Source: Bacillota bacterium (lineage in GTDB: Bacteria > Bacillota > Clostridia > Lachnospirales > Lachnospiraceae). From it: a stretch of DNA of 64,000 bases. Shown here piece after piece: positions 28,543 through 35,365 of the stretch. The notes under the pieces were generated by a model that saw nothing but the letters and a program-made list of their open reading frames with translations, was not told where the DNA came from and ran no database searches. A program made the translations under genes and the position numbers. The DNA lies in contig JAEZLZ010000024.1 in assembly GCA_023415055.1 (NCBI GenBank), positions 41,344 to 105,343 of the forward strand, written 5' to 3'. How positions within the stretch are numbered: the stretch's first letter is position 1; each line of letters starts with the position of its first letter.

Positions 28543-28815
28543 ATGGAAATCTATTTAAATAATGGTATGTTATTAGCAACAGCGGAGGTTGCCGTCAGTC
28601 AGACTGTGACGAGTGATGGTGCGGTTCCCATTGATGGAATGGAGACGGGAGAGGGTACCATGGTTGATCCCATGGGTGCAGTAAAGGATCCCCTGCTTTC
28701 CTCCTGGCCGTTTGTGATAGGTATCTCTGCTGCAGTGCTTGCAGTCAGTGTAGCCCTTGGCGTTCTCTTAGCGAAGAGAAAGATAAAAAAAGGAATTGAG
28801 TTGTATGAAGATTAG
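28543..28815 (+). CDS. 90-aa single-pass membrane protein of the ABC unit
   Basis: A 90-residue protein with an N-terminal extracytoplasmic part (residues 1-50, Val/Gly/Met-rich, no clear cleavable signal) and one membrane helix (FVIGISAAVLAVSVALGVLL, residues about 57-76), then a basic RKIKKG tail that sits inside. GAGGATGGAGG precedes the ATG. It overlaps the permease ATG by 11 bases, so it is translationally coupled to it. Its topology copies the anchored end of the upstream CARDB protein, suggesting an accessory subunit of the transporter. No family recognised. Confidence 0.7.
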   Translation: MEIYLNNGMLLATAEVAVSQTVTSDGAVPIDGMETGEGTMVDPMGAVKDPLLSSWPFVIGISAAVLAVSVALGVLLAKRKIKKGIELYED

Positions 28816-30133
28816 TGATTTGTTTAAAATGGGTCTGAGGAATCTTTCCCGTAGAAAAGCAAGAACGATATTGACCGTACTGGGTGTTGTCATCGGCTCT
28901 CTTTCTATCATCATCATGAGGTCGATCGGTTATGGTATGGAGAATAATTTTGAATCTCAGGTTATGCAACAGGGTGGTCTCACAACGATTACGGTAAACA
29001 CCTATGCGGATATCATTGATGAAGAGGGCAACTGGCTTGATTCGAAGCAACAGAAGCTGGATGATAATCTGGTGAAGCAGATAAGACAGATTGAGCATGT
29101 CAAAGCTGTATCACCGGTTATCCAGAAGAGTGCCTCCTTGTATTGTGGTAAATACATGGGATGGATCAATATCACCGCAATGGAGCTGGATACCTTTGAG
29201 GCTTTTGATTTTCCTGCACTGGTTTACGGTTCTTATCCTTCGGAGGAAGACAGGACGCCGATTGTCTTCGGATCAGAATCACCATTTAATTTCTATGATC
29301 CGACCTCCAGAGGCAATAGTCAGATTAAGGTCGATCTGCAGAAGGATAAGGTCATTCTCAAATTCGAGGAGTATCAGGTAAACGATAAGAAGAAAGCCTT
29401 CAGCCTTCCACTTAAGAATATTGCAAAGATGGAAAAAACCGACGGAGAGTATGATTACAATACCTATATGGACATTAAATATTTCAAAGAGCTTTATCGT
29501 AAGTATTGCAATACCCTTTCCTTGGAAGACCGAAAAAAAGCGATGAAGACCATTGAAGAATATCAGCAGATCAAGCTTAATGTGGATAATATCGATAATG
29601 TAATTGAGGTACAGGATGCAATTGAGAAGCTGGGCTTCCAGTCCTACAGTATGATGCAGTTTCTAAAGCCTCTGCAGGATGCATCCAAAACACTTCAGAT
29701 GGTCCTCGGCGCATTGGGGGCTGTTGCTATGGTGGTTTCTGCTATCAGTATCGCTAACACCATGGTCATGTCCATTTATGAAAGAACCAAGGAGATCGGT
29801 ATCATGAAGGTACTTGGTTGCGTTGTTACTGATATTCGAAAGCTTTTTCTCCTTGAAGCTGCCATCATTGGCTTGTTTGGTGGAATCATTGGAATAGCTT
29901 TAGGCTATATCTCGTCCTGGGGTATTAATAAGTTTGGAGCGCCGGTCTTTGGCGCCTTGATGTCAGGTAACTACATGTATGATATGGCTAATACAAAGTT
30001 TTCAATCATACCGATTTATTTACCTATTGCAGCATTGGGGATTTCTATAGCAGTCGGTCTTGTTTCCGGATATTTCCCTGCAAGACGTGCAACTAAGATC
30101 AGTGCAATTGAAGCGATGAAGACAGAGGGTTAA
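28805..30133 (+). CDS. ABC transporter permease, MacB/FtsX type
   Basis: A 442-residue permease with the MacB topology: one N-terminal membrane helix after a basic RNLSRRKARTILTVLG segment, a large extracellular domain (about residues 50-290), and three C-terminal helices of the FtsX fold. Landmarks are SIYERTKEIGIMKVLG near residue 328 and FPARRATKISAIEAMKTE at the end. Such permeases use ATP hydrolysis to move an extracellular domain (mechanotransmission) for export or signalling. The ATG at 28805 overlaps the small upstream gene. With the ATPase at 25240 it makes a complete ABC unit. Confidence 0.88.
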   Translation: MKISDLFKMGLRNLSRRKARTILTVLGVVIGSLSIIIMRSIGYGMENNFESQVMQQGGLTTITVNTYADIIDEEGNWLDSKQQKLDDNLVKQIRQIEHVKAVSPVIQKSASLYCGKYMGWINITAMELDTFEAFDFPALVYGSYPSEEDRTPIVFGSESPFNFYDPTSRGNSQIKVDLQKDKVILKFEEYQVNDKKKAFSLPLKNIAKMEKTDGEYDYNTYMDIKYFKELYRKYCNTLSLEDRKKAMKTIEEYQQIKLNVDNIDNVIEVQDAIEKLGFQSYSMMQFLKPLQDASKTLQMVLGALGAVAMVVSAISIANTMVMSIYERTKEIGIMKVLGCVVTDIRKLFLLEAAIIGLFGGIIGIALGYISSWGINKFGAPVFGALMSGNYMYDMANTKFSIIPIYLPIAALGISIAVGLVSGYFPARRATKISAIEAMKTEG

Positions 30134-30153
30134 TATTGTTATATGGTAGAAAA

Positions 30154-30203
30154 AGGGTGCCGGGATGCTAAGATCATCTTGGCACCTGATTTTATTGATT
30201 TTT
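30154..30203 (+). terminator. Rho-independent terminator of the ABC unit
   Basis: GGTGCC (30156-30161) pairs with GGCACC (30181-30186), with an extra inner GATG/CATC pair, followed by a T-rich stretch. It separates the ABC unit from the zinc-ribbon gene. Confidence 0.65.
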
Positions 30204-30253
30204 AAGATAAATATGTTATAATAGTAAGACAATGCAAAAAGAGGTGAAAACCA

Positions 30254-30757
30254 ATGATATGTAAGACCTGTGGAAGGCAGATTCAAAATGAATCAGCTAA
30301 TTTTTGTGAATATTGCGGGGCTTCCTTCCGAGAACAGACGCAGGCGGCAAGGCCTGAGGAAGGACAACCGTTTTATAGTAGACCGATGATGCAGCCCGGT
30401 GCTGCTCCAGTGAATATGGCAAATCCGATGGAAGGAATCGGACACCCGGGGAGTGCGGAACGACCCATCAGCTTCCTTAGCTGGCTTGGGACCTATTCCT
30501 TGCTTGGAGCATTACTATTCATACCATATCTTGGATGGATCGGAATAATTGCAATGCTATTATTCTGGGCATTCAGTAATAAGACACCGGCAACCAAGAA
30601 GAACTGGGCGAGAGTTACCTTGATCTTTGTCGGAATTATTATGATTTTCGTAGTAGTGATATTTGCTGCGTTTTTTAGTATGTATTATCCGCAGATTGCG
30701 AATGGTACGTTTGATTTCAACAGCTATTATGAGAGTATGCTGAATGGGTTAAAATAA
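30254..30757 (+). CDS. Zinc-ribbon membrane protein
   Basis: A 167-residue protein with an N-terminal zinc ribbon, CKTCGRQ...CEYCG at residues 3-21 (two CxxC knuckles). A proline/glutamine-rich linker follows, then two hydrophobic segments near residues 80-110 and 117-141. The ribbon is the generic double-zinc-ribbon type of many small membrane proteins in Clostridia. ATG 30254 has AAAGAGGTG upstream. It lies 23 bases before gltX and may be co-transcribed. The role is unknown. Confidence 0.75.
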   Translation: MICKTCGRQIQNESANFCEYCGASFREQTQAARPEEGQPFYSRPMMQPGAAPVNMANPMEGIGHPGSAERPISFLSWLGTYSLLGALLFIPYLGWIGIIAMLLFWAFSNKTPATKKNWARVTLIFVGIIMIFVVVIFAAFFSMYYPQIANGTFDFNSYYESMLNGLK

Positions 30758-30780
30758 TAATAGATGAGAGGAAGAATGAA

Positions 30781-32268
30781 ATGAGCACGATCAGAACCAG
30801 ATTTGCACCCAGCCCGACCGGCAGGATGCATGTGGGTAACTTAAGAACAGCACTTTACGAGTATTTGATAGCAAAGCATGAGGGGGGAACCTTCATCCTG
30901 CGTATTGAGGATACTGATCAGGAGCGTCTTGTAGAAGGCGCTGTAGATATTATATATCGTACCATTCAGGGAACCGGATTGATTCACGATGAGGGTCCGG
31001 ACAAGGATGGTGGTTATGGTCCTTATGTACAGAGTGAGCGCCAGGCAAGCGGCATCTATCTTGAGTATGCGAAGCAGCTGATAGAGAAAGGTGCGGCATA
31101 TTATTGCTTCTGTACCAAGGAGCGACTCGCAACCTTAAAGACCGCAGTAGGCAGCGGTGAGGATGAGGACGAAGAGACAAAGGAAGTGAAGGAAATTATC
31201 AAGTATGATAAGCATTGCCTTCATTTATCCAAAGAGGAGATCGAAGCAAATCTGGCAGCAGGTATCCCCTATGTAATTCGTCAGAATAATCCGACAGAGG
31301 GTTCTACGACCTTCCATGATGCCATCTTCGGTGACATCACAGTAGATAATGAAGAGCTGGATGATATGATTTTAATCAAATCGGATGGCTTCCCTACCTA
31401 CAACTTTGCTAATGTTATCGATGATCATATGATGAAAATCACTCATGTAGTCAGAGGAAATGAATACCTGTCTTCGACTCCGAAATATACCAGATTATAT
31501 CAGGATTTTGGTTGGGAGGAACCGGTATATGTTCACCTTCCTTTGATTACCAATGAAGAGCATAAGAAATTGAGTAAGCGAAGCGGACATTCCTCCTATG
31601 AGGATCTTCTTGAGCAAGGCTTTGTATCGGAAGCAATTATTAATTTCGTTGCACTTCTGGGCTGGAGCTCCTCGAATAATACCGAGATCATGTCCTTAGA
31701 AGAGCTGATCAAGGAGTTCGACTATACTCATATCAACAAAGCTCCTGCAGTATTTGATATCGTGAAGCTTCGCTGGATGAACGGTGAATATTTGAAGAAT
31801 ATGGACTTTGAGAAGTTCTATGAGCTTGCACTTCCCTATATCAAGGAAGCTGTGAAAAAAGATCTTGATTACAGAAAAATTGCAGCCCTTGTGAAGACCC
31901 GTATTGAGACTCTGGTTGATATCAAGGGAATCATTGATTTCTTTGAGGAGCTCCCGGAATATGATCTGGAGATGTATACTCACAAGAAGATGAAGACGGA
32001 CGCACAAAGCTCTCTTACCGTATTAAAGGATCTACTGCCGAGATTCGAAGCCCTTGCAGATTACAACGAGAGCCAGATTGAGAATGTAATTATGTCTTAT
32101 ATTGCAGAGCAGGGAATCAAGAATGGTCAGGGCTTATGGCCGGTCAGAACCGCAGTCTCCGGTAAGCAGTCCACTCCTGGCGGCGCTTATGAGATTATGA
32201 GTATTCTTGGCAAAGAAGAGAGCTTATATCGAATTAGAAAAGCAATTGAACTTCTGAGTGCCAATTAG
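30781..32268 (+). CDS. gltX: Glutamyl-tRNA synthetase
   Basis: A 495-residue class I aminoacyl-tRNA synthetase that charges tRNA-Glu. The HIGH-like motif is PSPTGRMHVGNLRTALYEY at residues 10-28, the KMSKS-like motif is HKKLSKRSG near residue 261, and VIRQN and LRIEDTDQE match the Glu-specific active site. Length fits bacterial GluRS. A GAGAGGAAG site precedes ATG 30781. The downstream terminator is an AT-rich perfect stem. In many Clostridia that lack GlnRS this enzyme also charges tRNA-Gln for transamidation; whether that holds here cannot be seen. Confidence 0.96.
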   Translation: MSTIRTRFAPSPTGRMHVGNLRTALYEYLIAKHEGGTFILRIEDTDQERLVEGAVDIIYRTIQGTGLIHDEGPDKDGGYGPYVQSERQASGIYLEYAKQLIEKGAAYYCFCTKERLATLKTAVGSGEDEDEETKEVKEIIKYDKHCLHLSKEEIEANLAAGIPYVIRQNNPTEGSTTFHDAIFGDITVDNEELDDMILIKSDGFPTYNFANVIDDHMMKITHVVRGNEYLSSTPKYTRLYQDFGWEEPVYVHLPLITNEEHKKLSKRSGHSSYEDLLEQGFVSEAIINFVALLGWSSSNNTEIMSLEELIKEFDYTHINKAPAVFDIVKLRWMNGEYLKNMDFEKFYELALPYIKEAVKKDLDYRKIAALVKTRIETLVDIKGIIDFFEELPEYDLEMYTHKKMKTDAQSSLTVLKDLLPRFEALADYNESQIENVIMSYIAEQGIKNGQGLWPVRTAVSGKQSTPGGAYEIMSILGKEESLYRIRKAIELLSAN

Positions 32269-32288
32269 ACTAGACTATAAAGGATAAT

Positions 32289-32340
32289 TATAAACGATAA
32301 ATATAAACTATAAATATAAACGATTAATATAAACAATAAA
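32289..32340. repeat. Four tandem copies of a 13-bp AT-rich repeat
   Basis: TATAAAC-NATAAA units at 32289-32301, 32302-32314, 32315-32327 and 32328-32340 run head to tail with one or two differences each. The last copy merges into the gltX terminator stem. Confidence 0.8.
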
Positions 32341-32366
32341 AAGCATGCTTCGCGACTTTTTATTGT
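32333..32366 (+). terminator. gltX terminator
   Basis: Perfect 11-base arms at 32333-32343 and 32356-32366 (ACAATAAAAAG / CTTTTTATTGT) with a 12-base loop. The descending arm is itself T-rich, so it can serve as the release tract. Confidence 0.7.
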
Positions 32367-32370
32367 CATG

Positions 32371-32483
32371 AATCATAGGGTAGGAGCTACTGCAAAATGA
32401 AACGTACTTCAGAAGGAAGATGAATTAGATTCGCTTCTAAGCTATATTAGGTATATATTTTGCAGTTGCCCTTCACTATGATT
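32371..32483. repeat. Large imperfect hairpin between gltX and the helicase gene
   Basis: Outer arms AATCATAG (32371-32378) and CTATGATT (32476-32483) and inner arms ACTGCAAAAT (32389-32398) and ATTTTGCAGT (32457-32466) pair in order, with a further AGAAG/CTTCT stem inside. The remainder of the 305-base gap holds no gene I can support. Confidence 0.55.
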
Positions 32484-32573
32484 ATGAATCGAGTAATGTT
32501 CTGTTGATATCTATGTTTTCACCTTCTATCCTTCCGAACAATCGAACTATTCCGTTTTAGAAAGGCAAAAAAT

Positions 32574-34460
32574 ATGAATATTCAGATGAATCAGGCACAG
32601 CAGCAGGCGGTGCTTCATAGGGATGGACCAATGCTAGTCCTTGCAGGTCCTGGCTCAGGTAAGACACTGGTCATCACTGAGCGCACCAAACGCATGATTG
32701 AAGAAGAGAGAATACCGGAGGAACAGATTCTGGTGATAACCTTCACGAAGGCGGCAGCAAATGAGATGAGAGAGCGTTTTCTGCTGAGAAGAGGTATGTC
32801 CCAGACGAAGGTGAATTTCGGAACCTTTCATGCTATATTTTTTACCATTCTTAAACATGCGTATCACTTGAATGCGGGTAATATTGCAAAAGAGGATGTC
32901 AGATATCAGTTTATGAAGGAGATCATTCATCATTATGGATTAGAATATGATGATGAGAAGGATTTTATCTCAGAACTTTTCTCTGAGATCAGTTTGGTGA
33001 AGGGAAGCAGAATTGATTTGGCGAACTATTATTCCCTTAGTTGTGCGAATGAGGTCTTTCGTAGCATTTATTCTGATTATCAAAGCTTCCTGAAGAAAGC
33101 CAAGCTGATTGATTTTGACGATATGCTGCTCTTATGCAATGAGCTGTTATCACAGCGTGATGACATCCTGAAGCTTTGGCAGGATAAATTCCGCTACATT
33201 CTGATTGATGAATTTCAGGATATCAATCTGGTTCAGTATGATATTATGCGGTTGTTAGCATTACCTCATAACAACCTGTTTATCGTAGGGGACGATGATC
33301 AATCCATCTACCGCTTCCGCGGAGCGAAGCCTGAAATTATGTTGAATTTTCCGCTGGATTATCCCGACTGTAAGAGAGTCTATCTGGATATGAACTATCG
33401 GAGTGCTCCCGCCATTCTTCACGCAGCAGGCAGACTCATAGATCACAATGAGCATCGCTATGCCAAGCAGATACGCCCAGTTAAGACGGTAGGACCAGAA
33501 GTTGTTGTGAGTCATTTTGCTTCACTAGCCGAGCAAAATCAAAGTCTTGCACAAGAGATTCTTAGGCTTAACCAGGACGGGGTCAGTCTGAACCGAATGG
33601 CAGTATTACTACGGACAAGTCTTGGTTCAGGCCCTCTGGTTCATAAATTGATGGAATATAATATTCCCTTCACGATGCGGGACAGTTTGCCAAACTTGTT
33701 CGATCATTGGATTACGTCGGATATTGTAGCTTATATCAAGCTCGCGATGGGCCAAACGGAACGAAACCTGTATCTTCAGATCATTAATCGTCCGAAGCGC
33801 TATGTAAACCGGGAATGCTTTGATACTCCGGAGGTGGATTTTGAGACGGTGAAGGAATATTATGAGGATAAGAATTGGATGCTAGAGCGACTAACCCAGT
33901 TTGAATATGACCTGGGAATTTTGGATGGTATGAATCCATATGCCGCAGTGAATTATATCCGTCGGGGAATCGGTTATGAGGACTATCTGAAGGAATATGC
34001 ACAGTATCGCAAGATAAAAGAAGATGAGCTTTATGACATTCTGGATGAATTGCAGGAGAGTGCCCGGGGCTTCAAGAATTATGAACAATGGTTTGCTCAT
34101 ATGGATGCATATCGGGAGGAATTGAAAAAGCAGGCGTTACAAAGCAGAGAACAGAGGACGGACAGCATTACTATAGCTACGATGCATAGCTCTAAGGGAC
34201 TGGAGTTTCAAGTGGTTTTCATTCTGGATGCGAATGAAGGTATCACACCTCATAAGAAAGCGGTACTGGAGGAGGACATTGAAGAGGAAAGACGCCTCTT
34301 CTATGTGGCTATGACCAGAGCAAAGGAACGCCTTTTTATCTATAGTGCAAAGGAACGTTATAACAAGACTTCCCAAAGATCAAGGTTTATTGATGAGATA
34401 CAGGAGCCTGAAGAGAAGCAGAGTAAGAATCTGAATAAAAATGCGAAAAAGAAACAGTAA
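32574..34460 (+). CDS. UvrD/Rep-family superfamily 1 DNA helicase
   Basis: A 628-residue SF1A helicase. Motif I LAGPGSGKT (residues about 24-32), motif II LIDEFQDIN near residue 208, motif III GDDDQSIYRFRGA near residue 238, motif IV LDMNYRSAPAIL near residue 266, motif V ATMHSSKGLEFQVVFILD near residue 530, and motif VI RRLFYVAMTRAKERL near residue 570 are all intact. It is shorter than PcrA (about 720-740), lacking part of the C-terminal extension that contacts RNA polymerase. It likely unwinds DNA in repair or conflict resolution. The start has AGAAAGG upstream. Confidence 0.9.
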   Translation: MNIQMNQAQQQAVLHRDGPMLVLAGPGSGKTLVITERTKRMIEEERIPEEQILVITFTKAAANEMRERFLLRRGMSQTKVNFGTFHAIFFTILKHAYHLNAGNIAKEDVRYQFMKEIIHHYGLEYDDEKDFISELFSEISLVKGSRIDLANYYSLSCANEVFRSIYSDYQSFLKKAKLIDFDDMLLLCNELLSQRDDILKLWQDKFRYILIDEFQDINLVQYDIMRLLALPHNNLFIVGDDDQSIYRFRGAKPEIMLNFPLDYPDCKRVYLDMNYRSAPAILHAAGRLIDHNEHRYAKQIRPVKTVGPEVVVSHFASLAEQNQSLAQEILRLNQDGVSLNRMAVLLRTSLGSGPLVHKLMEYNIPFTMRDSLPNLFDHWITSDIVAYIKLAMGQTERNLYLQIINRPKRYVNRECFDTPEVDFETVKEYYEDKNWMLERLTQFEYDLGILDGMNPYAAVNYIRRGIGYEDYLKEYAQYRKIKEDELYDILDELQESARGFKNYEQWFAHMDAYREELKKQALQSREQRTDSITIATMHSSKGLEFQVVFILDANEGITPHKKAVLEEDIEEERRLFYVAMTRAKERLFIYSAKERYNKTSQRSRFIDEIQEPEEKQSKNLNKNAKKKQ

Positions 34461-34464
34461 GATG

Positions 34465-34511
34465 AAAAGCACTTGCATAGATACAAGCAAGCTTACTATG
34501 CGAGTGCTTTC
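34465..34511 (+). terminator. Terminator after the UvrD-like gene
   Basis: Sixteen-base arms at 34465-34480 and 34496-34511 with one mismatch and a 15-base loop. It lies immediately after the helicase stop codon. Confidence 0.65.
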
Positions 34512-34544
34512 CTATAGGTAAATCAATATACTTTCTCATTAAGA

Positions 34545-34611
34545 GAGGCTGCTGAAGATGAATCACCCTATTCCTTACAAAACAGGTGATTACTTCTTCA
34601 ACAGCCTCTTA
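34545..34611. terminator. Bidirectional hairpin, terminator of the DUF1292 gene
   Basis: Arms at 34545-34567 and 34585-34608 pair over most of 23 positions with small internal loops (GAGGCTG / CAGCCTC outer, ATCACC / GGTGAT inner). It sits 18 bases past the minus-strand DUF1292 stop and can act on both strands. Confidence 0.55.
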
Positions 34612-34628
34612 TCCTATCGATAATGAAA

Positions 34629-34994
34629 TTATTCTTCTTCCTCAGAGTCTTCCATATCTTCTAACTCGTCGTCAAACATCTCATCATATTCAGCAGAATC
34701 TAATAATTCTTCAAAAGCATCTGCTACTGCTTCAAACTCATCATCATCATCGATGTTGAGGAGCTGAGGCTCATCATCGCCTTCTTGGATAAAACGGTAT
34801 AAGAAGACATTATCGTCCTCTTCCTCGCCTTCCTCCGGCTGTAAAGCAATATATTCCTTATCATCTACCGTAAAAATCTCTAATACGATGCAATTAATCT
34901 CCGTACCGTCATCTAAAGATAATGTGATTGAATCATGCTCGTGTTCGTGATCGTGACCGCAGCCGCAGCCGCTTCCGTGATTATGCTCACCCAT
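34629..34994 (-). CDS. DUF1292 family protein with a His/Cys-rich N-terminus
   Basis: A 121-residue acidic protein. The DUF1292 core (SITLSLDDGTEINCIVLEIF at residues 22-41, then YIALQPEE and VFLYRF) is followed by a very acidic tail. The first 20 residues are MGEHNHGSGCGCGHDHEHEH, with six His and two Cys. DUF1292 proteins are small cytoplasmic proteins of Firmicutes with unknown function. The N-terminal extension looks like a metal-binding tag (nickel, zinc or cobalt), as in metallochaperones. Start ATG 34994 has AGGTAG upstream. The gene is convergent with the helicase and appears alone. Confidence 0.82.
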   Translation of the reverse strand: MGEHNHGSGCGCGHDHEHEHDSITLSLDDGTEINCIVLEIFTVDDKEYIALQPEEGEEEDDNVFLYRFIQEGDDEPQLLNIDDDDEFEAVADAFEELLDSAEYDEMFDDELEDMEDSEEEE

Positions 34995-35186
34995 AATACT
35001 ACCTCGCTTTTTTAATTATTGGCTAACGAAAGAATCGCTTCTATCATTTGTGTATTCCCGACAAAAATAAGTATAGGAATATAAGTAGAATGTACCAGAT
35101 TGAGGTAAAAAATGCAAGCAGAAAAATAGAATTTGAAAGATAACACCATAGCAGTTTCACACATCAGGAAGAGTGGCAGGTTGTAC

Positions 35187-35215
35187 TTGGCAGTAGGTAG
35201 CCTGTATGTTATAAT
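35187..35215 (+). promoter_or_regulatory. Sigma-A promoter upstream of the XPD/DinG-like helicase
   Basis: TTGGCA (35187-35192) and TATAAT (35210-35215) are 17 bases apart. The predicted start is near 35222, and a terminator-like hairpin begins only a few bases later. Confidence 0.7.
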
Positions 35216-35227
35216 ATTACTATGGTA

Positions 35228-35267
35228 AGCATCTTAATTGAGAGTATCCTTTAAGGTGCTTTTTTTA
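35228..35267 (+). terminator. Attenuator-like terminator right after the promoter
   Basis: AGCATCTTAA (35228-35237) pairs with TTAAGGTGCT (35251-35260) with one wobble, followed by seven T. A transcript from the promoter at 35187 would end after about 45 bases, 100 bases before the helicase start. Confidence 0.7.
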
Positions 35268-35365
35268 CGGCGGTATTCAGACTTATTAGTGCTGTGCATG
35301 ATTAAAGCGGATACCACTTGCAAGTGAAAGTCAGTAAAACATAACAAAAAAGGAACGGTGAGAGG

